From Antedon mediterranea (taxonomy: Eukaryota > Echinodermata > Crinoidea > Comatulida > Antedonidae): a DNA stretch of 64,000 nucleotides. The notes beneath the pieces were generated by a model. It was not told the DNA's origin. It worked only from the letters and a program-made list of their open reading frames with translations, and did not search any database. The stretch lies in the NCBI RefSeq assembly GCF_964355755.1, contig NC_092680.1, forward strand, positions 12,873,001 through 12,937,000, in the 5' to 3' direction. Positions 1 to 9,198 of this stretch are shown here, in pieces. The translations under genes and the position numbers were made by a program. Each line of letters begins with the position of its first letter. Position 1 is the stretch's first letter.

Positions 1-480
1 GTCCTCTGCCAGGAAATCCAAAAGAAAATTTCCACAGTTTGCAGAAGAACAAAGTGAAACACTAGAAAACAAACAAGTAATGATACTTTATATTTTTAAC
101 TTAAACATGATACTTTGTGTTCAAGACTCGACATCTTATTCTGAATAATGGTATTTCATGTGTTTTTTTTAAATATTTTCCAGGTTCCTCCAAGGTCTTC
201 TGCCAGGAAGTCAAAACGCAAAGCACAGATTGAAGAAGAAGAAGAAAGTGAAACACCAGAAAACAAACAAGTAATGATATTTACTTTGTTTGTTTAACTT
301 AAATAAACATGATACTTTTTGTGTTCAAGACTCAACATCTTATTCTGAATAATGGTATTTCATGTTTTTTTTTTATATATTTTTTAGGTTCCTCCAAGGT
401 CTTCTGCCAGGAAGTCAAAACGAAAAGCACAGATTGAAGAAGAAGAAGAAAGTGAAACACCAGAAAAAAAACAAATAACG
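1..480 (+). repeat. tandem exon-plus-intron duplication in the MDC1-like gene
   Basis: Three coding exons (<1-76, 184-270, 388-480) are copies of one another. The introns between them (77-183 and 271-387) also share long near-identical stretches, such as GTGTTCAAGACTC and CATCTTATTCTGAATAATGG. The unit is about 195-205 bp and keeps phase 0 at both ends, so each copy adds a whole repeat of about 29-31 residues. The array probably extends left of the window. Confidence 0.85.
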
Positions 481-3114
481 GTATTTACTTTTTTGTATAT
501 ATAGAGTTTTGTATACAAAGTTTGGAAAACAATTTTTTCCAGCTTTGATGTACAGTTTATTGAAAATGACCAAGAGAAGGTTGAATCTAAATTATCATAC
601 TTTTTTTTATTAATGATGACATGTTCATATTTTTTTAATTTTTGATAATACAGGTTTCTTTTTTTATATTTCAAAGACCCCAAAGAAATCTAGAAGTACA
701 GTACCTGATGAGATGCCCTACACTCCATCATTACGCCGCAACAGAACCAGCGTTTGTCCACCAAAGATCATGTTTACGGGTGTGGTTGATGAGGCCTGGG
801 AAAAAGTAAATTGCTATTCATTTCTTAGTTTGCTTTTTCAGCTTTGTTGGTTTTACTGAATAAGAAACACTGTACATGTATAGAGTAATCTACATTTGTA
901 CTTCATCTATACTATACTTACTACTTACTTTATTGCCGGTCCGCCAGATAGTCTGATGACTTTCCCACCTTGGCTGCTTTGCTTATATCTCGGATTGCTT
1001 TTCTCCAGTCCTGTCTGTTTTCTGCTATTCTCTGAATCGTTTCTATACTATAATGCCCAGTTATGAAAAAATAGTAACTATGCATATATTGTTCTATTGT
1101 AACCTGCTTTATTTTAGTTATTTGTTTATTTATACCAACATTTTAAAATGAGTATGACATTTGTTTTTTAGATTGTAAAGGATGTAGGCGGTGTTAGTGC
1201 CACCTCAATTGAAGACTGTACGCACCTAATAACAGACAAGGTAATTTAAAAAAATATAAACATGCATTTCTAATGAATTAAAACATTATAAAAATAGATT
1301 TGGTAAAAACTGATTAACTGGAAACATGATGCAAATTCTGCTTATCAGTTAACAGTGTGTATGTGTTGAGCATTATTGTAAAGCTTTGTCTACACTATCA
1401 AACCTTATGTGACAAAACAATGTTATGTGCCTATATTTGGACACAATGTCATATCACTACCATATTTGGGCAGTTTGATAGTGTAGAGATTAATACAAAG
1501 AATACACACATTATAGAATGAAAACATGCATAGTCTTGGTCAATCCGGTTCTCAAACTGAATCCATACATTTTGTGTACACATTGACAGTTAGATAATCT
1601 GTGGGGCTTTCTAGCACAATTCTCGTAGTCTGTATATCTGAGATTGTTTGATTGTTGGTGCAATTTTGATATATTATTTTGAATATTTCTAGATGCGTCG
1701 TACTGTTAAGTTTTTGTGTGGCCTTGCCAAGGGTGCGTACATCCTTAGCCCAAACTGGCTTGAGGAGTCAAAACGAATGAAAAACTTTGTCAGTAAGTAT
1801 CTATATATTGTTTTATTTCAACAATGATTGGCTTGGTGGTTATGATGCTTGGCTACCAATTCAAGGGTACTGGGTTCAAGTCCTGTCAGTGTCATATTTT
1901 TTGTTAATGACAAATTACAACTCCACTCCCAAAGACTTTTAATAAGACTTTTTTTTATGTAGAGCATCTTGTGTATATGTTTGTCTTGTGAACGGGATTG
2001 CCACCTTTAAAAAGGATAGTGAATCCTTGGCAATTTTCCAAAATATACAACAACAAAAACAAAACAAAATTATCATAATTAAATTTAATCTACAACAGAT
2101 CCTGACCGTTTCATAGTAAAAGATGATACATCTGAAAAAAGATACGGTTTTAACTTGAAAGAATCCATGAAAAAGGCATTAAATAAAAGGCTGTTTGATG
2201 AGTTAAAGATCTACGTAACGCCAAACGTTAAACCTGACAAGATGCAGATGAAAGACATCATCAAATGTGCTGGTGGCCAGGTATGATTACCATTAACACA
2301 ATTGTTATATTCATATGGCAGTATAGTTTTTCCATTGAGTACTTATTTAACAGTTGAGCGTCGGAATTGTTCTTCACGAAAAAGCTTGCGTTGTCAATGT
2401 TTTCTATTCAAATAACTTTCTGCTGAGCACAATCCGTTTAAAATTGACCATTTGGACATAAAAAAATAAAATATACAAGGAAACTTTGTTGACAACGAAA
2501 CTTCCCAATCGAATACGACAAATATAGTTATTTATTTAGCAGTTGCATGGATCTTACCCAACCCCCCCCCCCCCCCCCCCCCCAAAAAGACCCTTTGCAA
2601 AAAATGTCAAAAGTGGAAGATGCACAAACCTAAAAAAAACTTTTATTGATTACTAGCTAGCATTATGGGAGTATGTTTCCATTCGTGTTTGATCCAAAAA
2701 AATGACCGGGGTAATAATGCTATGTAAAGCGCCTTTGAGCATGATTACTCATGAAAAGGGCGCTATATAAATATGATATTATTATTATTATTACATTGTA
2801 TTTTAATAACGTGAGGCTAAATACATTGGCCATTGTCCCACCTCATTGCATGGAATTTAGTTAGTGACACAACAGTAAATCCTATATGTTGGTTGACATC
2901 CTTTGCCATTTTCATAAAGTTTGCATCAAGAATGCCAGCGAAATATGATGAAAAAGTAGTTGTTGTAGCCTGCGAGGAAGACGAAACAAAGTGCAGTAGC
3001 GCCCTCAAGGCTGGAATTCCTGTCGTTGAGGCGGAGTTCATACTCACTGGCGTCTTACGGCAGGAAGTTGACATTGAACAGTATCCTTTTATATTATGTG
3101 ACAAAATAATGTGA
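1..3114 (+). CDS. MDC1: MDC1-like DNA-damage checkpoint mediator, C-terminal part with tandem BRCT domains (partial)
   Basis: Coding exons: <1-76, 184-270, 388-480, 677-805, 1172-1240, 1693-1792, 2099-2280, 2920-3114. All junctions are GT-AG and the phases agree. The first three exons encode near-identical basic/acidic repeats (SSARKSKRK followed by a Glu-rich stretch). Exons 4-6 form BRCT1 (FTGVVDEAWEK, VGGVSATSIEDCTHLITDK, RRTVKFLCGLAKG, ILSPNWLEES). Exons 7-8 form the linker and BRCT2 (GFNLKESM, IYVTPNVKP, AEFILTGVLRQE). The TG of FTGVVD and the R/K of RRTVKF are the residues that in human MDC1 hold the phosphoserine of gamma-H2AX, so the pocket looks intact. In the family this domain anchors the protein to damaged chromatin. 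The N-terminus lies left of the window. PTIP has a related C-terminal BRCT pair, but FTGVVD, RRTVKFLC and YVTP fit MDC1 better. The last residues and the TGA fall in a MITE. Confidence 0.8.
1379..1492. mobile_element. MITE family 1, copy 1
   Basis: This palindromic element has ends close to AAAGCTCTGTCTACACTATC and its reverse complement. The core carries tandem TATCACTACCATATTTGGGCA-type blocks. Better preserved copies are flanked by TA. This copy has a shortened right arm. It lies in an intron of the MDC1-like gene. Confidence 0.8.
1826..2060 (+). repeat. tRNA-derived SINE, family A
   Basis: A tRNA-like head has a box-A-like GGCTTGGTGGTTATGATG and a box-B-like GGGTTCAAGTCC. It is followed by a body ending in GATAGTGAATCCTTGGCAAT. 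The same head and body occur on the minus strand near 30055-30295, which shows that it is a dispersed repeat. It lies in an MDC1-like intron. Confidence 0.65.
2562..2583. repeat. poly-C tract
   Basis: An uninterrupted run of about 22 C, followed by a short A run, in the last intron of the MDC1-like gene. Confidence 0.9.
2645..2795 (+). repeat. SINE 3' body, family B, partial
   Basis: GCATTATGGGAGTATGTTTC and GGGGTAATAATG are shared with the longer copy at 28505-28770. The end, GCGCTATATAAAT followed by ATT repeats, is a typical SINE tail. Confidence 0.6.
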
Positions 3115-3274
3115 TGTGCCCATATATGGACATGATGATGTCATATCACTACCATATTTGGGCATATCACTACCATATTTGGGCACATCACTACCATATT
3201 TATTTTTATTTATTTTATTTGGGCACATCACACTTTTTTTGTCAAACTAGTTTGATAGTGTAGACAGAGCTTTA
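3092..3274. mobile_element. MITE family 1, copy 2, left end missing
   Basis: The element enters at TTATGTGACAAAATAATGTG without the outer left arm. The right arm (GTTTGATAGTGTAGACAGAGC) is complete. The reading frame of the MDC1-like gene runs into it and stops at its TGA (3112-3114). The core includes an extra T-rich expansion near 3200-3215. Confidence 0.8.
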
Positions 3275-3303
3275 AGTTTATAGTTTATCTATGCCTGTGA
3301 ATT

Positions 3304-3309
3304 AATAAA
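3304..3309 (+). terminator. candidate polyadenylation signal of the MDC1-like gene
   Basis: AATAAA about 190 bases after the stop codon, just beyond the MITE that carries the stop. Confidence 0.4.
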
Positions 3310-3601
3310 TGATACAAAAATGATGAAAAATTAATAACAATTAGTGTAAAAAGCTAGTGATTAAGTGCAAATGCGTCGAACCTTCTTTAACCTATCAATC
3401 AGATATCGTTTATTTACAAGTACATCACATAACAAGCCAACGACTAGTAAGAAAAGGAAATAGTTAAGATAAGATAAATAGAACCAATGCACAAAACACT
3501 GATGAAACATACAGTATTTGTATAGAAATGTATAGAAAGGTGTAAGATATATGTATAATATATGTGCCTGTGATGTTTATATATATATATATACAATAAA
3601 A

Positions 3602-3673
3602 GCCCCAGTGGTCTAATGGTTAGGACATCTGCATATCAAGCAGGAGGTTCTGGGTTCGAATCTTGGTTGGGGA
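3602..3673 (+). tRNA. tRNA-like sequence, probably a pseudogene or SINE head (anticodon-like ATC)
   Basis: A 72-base cloverleaf can be drawn: acceptor GCCCCAG pairing with TTGGGGA at six of seven positions, a D arm with TAATGGTTAGG, an anticodon stem CTGC/GCAG with loop ATATCAA, and a T arm CTGGG-TTCGAAT-CTTGG with several wobble pairs. The anticodon position reads ATC. An Asp tRNA would normally read GTC in animals, so a functional tRNA is doubtful. The box-B-like GGTTCGAAT is intact, so pol III transcription is possible. The downstream sequence has no T run right after the 3' end. Confidence 0.4.
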
Positions 3674-5394
3674 AACTTTTTCTCATTTTCACAGACTTCG
3701 TCATCTTTATCATTTTAAATTAATTAATTAAATTTCAGTATATCACCGGGTGGTTTAAAATTCATGTTCTGTGCCTGATTTTTATATATATATATATATA
3801 AAAACAAGATCAAATAAGTTAAAACTGCCTCAATATAGATTTATTTTAACGACATGTTTCGGGCATAGCCCATCATCAGGTGAAAAGAATTGTAACAAAG
3901 GATAACATATATAAGTCACAAAATTACATAATAAAACAAATCAACATGCGTTTTTAAACTAATAGAAAAATCTAGAAAACTTTCTATACTGGCGGTGTTA
4001 ATGGAATGTTGACTCGACGTCTATAGTAGTAGGAAACCTTGCAATACGTTTGTACCTCAAGTAGAAGAACTCCATGAAACTATGTAAAAATAAGATAAAA
4101 ATTTACAGTGAAGTTTAAATACAGCTGGACAAGTTAGTTGAAACGGGGTGAATCCAGGTTTTTTAACTCTAACATTATACTGTAATGTGAATATTCTGTA
4201 AAAAAAGAGTTCATAATTTCAGTTTTGTCAAATGGGGCCAGGAGCACACCCCCAAATGCTTCCCCCCTGCTGAAATTAAGTTGGTTTGCAAAGAACTTTA
4301 AAGTTCTTTTCAACTACAGTAGTTGTATGGTACACACAGCCCTTTAGAACAAGTCAGACAGCTAATGACAATCACAACCTATTGTTTTAGATTCTTATAA
4401 TATTTAAAATCCATCTAAAAATGTGCATTACACGACGGCAACATTATTACCTTTTAAACTGATTCACAATGTTTTGTAAAGTGATTTTATATTAAATATA
4501 AATATACAATAACATTTATTACTTATCTTGTTTACATTATTGTTATGTTTTTTGCAACCTTGATTCTGTTCATGGAACCAAACTCAACCAAGACCATTGT
4601 TGTCATTTTAATTGTCCTTTATTTACTTCATTTTAAAGAGGCACTTTTATGTGATTGATCGATTTATTTAACAATTGGTGATAGTCACTTTGTCACTTAG
4701 ATCCGTGTTATCAGTATGTCAACGAAGTCGTCTAAGTCTATATGCATTGTGTCTGGTGGTATCTGCTAAAATGCGAAACTTTAAACTTCATAATTAGGCA
4801 TACATTATTTTTACACCGTTTCGTTTTGATAGTCAGAGCATGGACATATAAATTAGTTATAGGTCCATGGTCGGAGTAGTATTTGTTTTGACGAATACGT
4901 TATACTATAAATACATTGTCATTTAAAAATCTTTGGTCAGAAAAAAAATCGTTTAGATCTGCAAAAGAAATGTACATATCAAAATTAATTTTATTTTTGC
5001 CTATAGCACATAATAGGATTTGTTTTTTCTTATGTTGTACAACACACAAATATGCGTTCTAAAATCATTTAAATTGAACCGTAATCGCTGGACCGTATCG
5101 ACTCTTAGTCAGTGCTGTATGTAAACACTAAGCAATTAATCTCTGTATACTTTAACATATTACCATCACAATGGAATGGAACCTGAATGATGGATACGGT
5201 ATACAGACAGCTTGACAATTGAAAGCATAAAGCGAACAAAAGAACTACCTAGTGTGGGGGATGTGCACTGGACCATTTTCAAACCACATCATCGAAATAG
5301 TTTTTGAATCAACATTATCTGTGGATCTTGGAATAATTTGAGAACCATGCCATTTAGTTGCCATTTAGTTGTAATATAGTTGATTGTAAGTACC

Positions 5395-5454
5395 ATGGAT
5401 GAATACCCCCATGGATGGCTCGGAAGATCTGGCGTCTTTGCCAGCTGGAGTTAA
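5395..5454 (+). promoter_or_regulatory. upstream ORF overlapping the start of the intronless gene
   Basis: An ATG in strong context (ACCATGG) opens a 19-codon frame four bases before the main ATG, in another frame, and ends at TAA 5452-5454 inside the main ORF. The main start (GGATGAA) has weaker context. A second in-frame Met at 5411 has CCCATGG. Leaky scanning or use of the second Met would be needed to make the main protein. Confidence 0.5.
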
Positions 5455-6619
5455 CCAGACTCGAAATGCATCAAATGTTGAACATCCGAAAATAAGGAAG
5501 AAGAAGGTTTCGTTTGATTTGGATATCCAAGTTCGGACAATACCTAATAGAATACCCGTATATGAACGTCAACCGGCCGTGTATGTGACGAGAACCGGTC
5601 ACCATCCGCTAGCGTTCGTGCCAAGACCGCTACAGTTCCACAGTAAACACAGACAATTCTTAGGGAATGCTACGTCGAAACATATCGTAGGCTTATTCAC
5701 GAACAGTTCGTTCTCTACGCCAGTATTCCAATCTGGTACTGGAGCTAGAGGGAATTTTATTCGGCCACACAACAAATCTATGCCGCAATATTTTAACTAT
5801 GCTGCTAAGAATATGTACTCGTTATCCAGCTTACGGCAGTCGGGGAAGAGGAGTCGTGCTGCGGCTAATTTTAAACAGATTACTGCAGCATTAGGAGACA
5901 AGATTGATGAAAATGCTGAAAAACAACATAAAGATGGACGAGCTCGTCGGATACGCAGTGCGGATTCACTTCCAAAAGTTTCGACAACCCATAATAATGG
6001 CGATTCGAGTGCTGATGTTTCAAACAGTCATGCAAGAAGCAGCACAAGACTGTCTCATTCTGCTCCGACTTCACAGTACCAGCAACGGTCACCCAGTAGT
6101 CAACTGAAGTCATCAAACACACAGAGGAATCCAGCATCTGATGCAAAAGGAACATGCCATACAAAAGAACACAATCAATCCATACTTAAGATGAGAACGA
6201 TTAGTTTAAATGATTCAACTAATTTCAATCAACATTCTGAACTTGTTCCTAACCCTCCTAAGCCAAAACTGGATTATACACGTAAAGTATTTCGACAACA
6301 AATGAACCCACCTGTGTCATATCGTGTAAGTCGCTCTGTTTTAAAAGAACATGCTGAAAATTTGTCATCATCCCAAGGTGCGCCAATTGAAACGTACGTT
6401 ATTCCGGACACTGTTTGTAAGAATAATATTAATACTAAAAACAGGTTACTTATTAATCCAAATGAACGACCTGCAATAGCCTGGGCTACGTCAGCTGATA
6501 TCCATGTGCAAGCACCCGTTTTAGATGTATCGGTGTTGCGTTCGAGTCCTGTTGGACATTCCGGAGTAAACTATGTGCAAATGCGTAACCGACCAACTAC
6601 GTTCTCTTCTAAAACATAA
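5399..6619 (+). CDS. intronless hypothetical protein with RVxF-type PP1-docking motif (406 aa)
   Basis: A single open frame of 406 codons with no introns, unlike every neighbour. I do not recognise the family. Residues about 33-43 read RKKKVSFDLDI. KVSF fits the RVxF consensus by which many regulators bind the groove of protein phosphatase 1, and the basic run before and acidic residues after it are typical of real docking sites. A conserved-looking Pro/Arg/His segment follows (about 45-90). The rest is rich in Ser, Asn, Gln and basic residues, with no signal peptide or membrane segment, so it is probably largely disordered. A polyadenylation signal lies at 6766-6771. It could be a PP1 regulatory subunit or an intronless retrocopy. 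The function is inferred from the motif only. Confidence 0.65.
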   Translation: MNTPMDGSEDLASLPAGVNQTRNASNVEHPKIRKKKVSFDLDIQVRTIPNRIPVYERQPAVYVTRTGHHPLAFVPRPLQFHSKHRQFLGNATSKHIVGLFTNSSFSTPVFQSGTGARGNFIRPHNKSMPQYFNYAAKNMYSLSSLRQSGKRSRAAANFKQITAALGDKIDENAEKQHKDGRARRIRSADSLPKVSTTHNNGDSSADVSNSHARSSTRLSHSAPTSQYQQRSPSSQLKSSNTQRNPASDAKGTCHTKEHNQSILKMRTISLNDSTNFNQHSELVPNPPKPKLDYTRKVFRQQMNPPVSYRVSRSVLKEHAENLSSSQGAPIETYVIPDTVCKNNINTKNRLLINPNERPAIAWATSADIHVQAPVLDVSVLRSSPVGHSGVNYVQMRNRPTTFSSKT

Positions 6620-6765
6620 CATTCATGTGCCATAATGTGACATAACGCAACATATTTAAGCAATAGTGCATAAAGCAATACGTTTTTATCAATCTTAATA
6701 TTGTCATTGTTGCTTACTTTGACCGAAGTAACTGTGTTTATTTATGAATTATTCTCTCCTAATTT

Positions 6766-6771
6766 AATAAA
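6766..6771 (+). terminator. polyadenylation signal of the intronless gene
   Basis: AATAAA about 147 bases after the stop codon. A second AATAAA follows at about 6822. Confidence 0.55.
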
Positions 6772-7061
6772 CACCGTGCAATTTTGTATGAATTATCAGA
6801 AACGTGTTCACTCCAGTTAAAAATAAATACAGTTTCTCATTTGTATAAAACGGGATTATTTGAATCCGTGTTCATCTGATGCATACAATGTGCAATATGT
6901 ATTTTGGCGACATTAACAATTACATTTTGAAATTACGTATTTTATGTAGGACAGTTAGCCTACTCTTTTTCAAATTTTCCTCCACGAGGTCTACTCTTAC
7001 TAGGCCCATTACATAGGGTTTGAGAAACCGTCTTCCAAATAAGCTTGAATCTCTCACTCAG

Positions 7062-7177
7062 TAAAGCTTGGTTCCCACTAGAGAGATGCAACGCAATGAC
7101 AAGCCTGATCACTGTTCGAATAATCCATCGCTTGCGTTACGTCCTTGCGTTACGTCGCTAGTGGGAACCAAGCTTTA
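7062..7177. mobile_element. MITE family 2, copy 1
   Basis: Inverted termini TAAAGCTTGGTTCCCACTAG and CTAGTGGGAACCAAGCTTTA with TA flanks. The interior has repeated GCGTTACGTCCTTGCGTTAC words. This is one of the best preserved of seven copies between 7 and 19 kb. Confidence 0.85.
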
Positions 7178-8647
7178 GTAGACTCTAATATCAACTGCGT
7201 CTACGGTAACTAATTAAAATGTAGATAATAACATAGCAGCAACACCTATCCGAATTCCAATGACAACCAACAGTGATTGGTTTTCTTATTTCTTTAATAG
7301 GCCTAATATCCCTATGGTATCAACCATAATAATTATTATAGAATTGATAATTATAATTACTTAAAAGTAGGCATGATATCTCACTATTCATCATTCGAAT
7401 TTTACTGTTTTTTTTTGTAAATAACTTTTTATACAAATAGTATATAAATATATTGTATTAAAAATGATCTGTGTATTCTTTTGTTTTGCCGTAAGTGATC
7501 ACCGCGGCGGCGGCGCGTCGATGCGACTATTTTAACGGCGTTCAGAATTCGAACATAGTACCATGAGGAAAAAAGTTATTTTTCCTCCATTTAATGGCAA
7601 TACCGAGAATCGGATGGCATTATTACGAGTTTTCTCATAAAAATGTTGTTAACTAAAAAAGGAAATGAACTAATGTCTCATTTTGGCCTACTACGTTTTA
7701 GTGTTTATGTTATATATATATTGTAATAGTCCAGTGGTTTTAGTTCATGTGCTAAACACAGTTGTTCTGCTTGAGGCCACTCAAAATGCCAATGTGTCTA
7801 TTTACATATGTTAACTTACACAGAATGACGCTTTAATTACTTGGATCTAAACAAAACATGCCAGCAGTATTTAAGGTAAATAACAAGTGCATTATTGATC
7901 AGCAGTTCACAATGACATTGTGTTGACTGGAGGTCATTTAGTCCAAGACATTGTTGACCATACATTTACATTACAATTTAGAAGATAAACCAGTCTATCA
8001 TTGGCATATGATCTAACAATTACAGCATCAACCATGGTCTACGAACAAAAATATTTCCGAAAACTAAATGTATGCCTAACTTTAATTGAGGTATTGTATA
8101 AAACTAACTAACTATTTTAACCATAACTATGATATTTATTCCAAATTCAAATGAAATTATTGAGAGAGGATTTTAGAGGGTAATTCGTTTATAAGTTGAA
8201 AATACATTAGCCACTATTTCTCATCAGAGATCAAAGGATTAAAATTTTGTTTAAAAACAAAACAAGGCGCTGACGCCCTAATAGTCTGTTTAAATTATGC
8301 GCAACGCATTGTTAAAACGATCAGCAGAAATAGAACACATATTATAATGTGCCTTGAAAACGAAATGCATCTTTAAGAAAACATTCAAAGTTGTTATATC
8401 TCTATTATCAATTAAGTGTACAATATTGGATTGTGTCAATGAAGAAAGTGCAATATAAAGTGTTCAGTAATTGATGGAGTAAGGTTAAGCAAAATGACAT
8501 CACACAATATACATAGCAAATTCTCCAACGAATCGAATCTTTATTGATCGATAGGCCTACAAAGAACATAGAAATTACACAACTTGACTACCTTGACATG
8601 GGACTATTCAATGGAACGGGAGACATACTAGACAATGTTTAACTTCT

Positions 8648-8806
8648 CAAGATCTGTCCACACTATCAAACCTTATGTGACAAAATAATGTGATGTGACT
8701 AATGGCCATATCACTACCATATTTAAACATAATTATCTCTAGGCCTACCATATTATTTGGGCACACTTTTTTGTCGAACTAGTTTGATAGTGTATACAAA
8801 GCCTTA
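8648..8806. mobile_element. MITE family 1, copy 3
   Basis: The left arm GATCTGTCCACACTATCAAA and right arm AGTTTGATAGTGTATACAAA both differ slightly from consensus. The core is partly eroded. Confidence 0.75.
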
Positions 8807-9040
8807 GACTTTAAATTATCAGAATCTTGTACAAAAATGTAAACATTGTATTGGTTAACACCATAGAGATATTATAATATCTCTATGTTAACACACACAA
8901 ATAATTTAGTGACAACGAGCACAAAGTGGTACTCGTATTTACAGGACACAAAGTTGAACGTGCACGCATTTCCAAAGATGTATCATCCTTTTTTCCAACA
9001 GCCAAATTTAAACATTTTTAGTAAAGTATCCATTAATTAT

Positions 9041-9184
9041 GTAAAGCTCCATCTACACTATCAAACTATATTTGACAACAAAATGTGATGTACCCATATA
9101 TGGACATGATGATGTCATATCACTACCATATTTGGGCATATCACTACCATATTTTGTTGTCAAACTAGTTTGATAGTGTAGACT
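9041..9184. mobile_element. MITE family 1, copy 4
   Basis: It sits directly downstream of the GABA-B-like gene, so the transcript's 3' UTR probably runs through it. Its right arm is truncated after GATAGTGTAGAC. Confidence 0.8.
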
Positions 9185-9191
9185 ATTTTGG

Positions 9192-9197
9192 TTTATT
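9192..9197 (-). terminator. AATAAA immediately after the GABA-B-like stop codon
   Basis: On the minus strand the TAG is followed within two bases by AATAAA. Use of this signal would give a 3' UTR of only about 20-30 bases, ending at or in the adjacent MITE. Confidence 0.3.
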
Positions 9198-9198
9198 T

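Larger units (their letters stand above)
3115..5394. other. intergenic region
   Basis: Contains the end of MITE copy 2, the tRNA-like sequence and TA microsatellites (3578-3591, 3783-3800). A segment near 3810-3900 (GACATGTTTCGGGCATAGCC, then CATCATCAGGTG) resembles the terminal regions of Penelope-like retroelements, a weak match from memory. I see no coding region in the rest. The last few hundred bases should hold the promoter and 5' UTR of the intronless gene. Confidence 0.5.
6780..9198. other. intergenic region between convergent genes
   Basis: Holds one copy of MITE family 2 (7062-7177), two copies of MITE family 1 and a short CG-rich patch near 7500-7545. I see no other coding sequence. 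Confidence 0.5.

Noticed and set aside
2833-3114. A separate 93-codon gene starting at 2833
   Set aside because: Its C-terminal two-thirds is the last BRCT exon of the MDC1-like gene. The part before 2920 is intron, with an acceptor (TTCATAAAG) at the phase expected.
3602-3673. Functional tRNA-Asp gene
   Set aside because: The anticodon position reads ATC, not GTC, the T stem is mostly wobble pairs, and no terminator T run follows directly.
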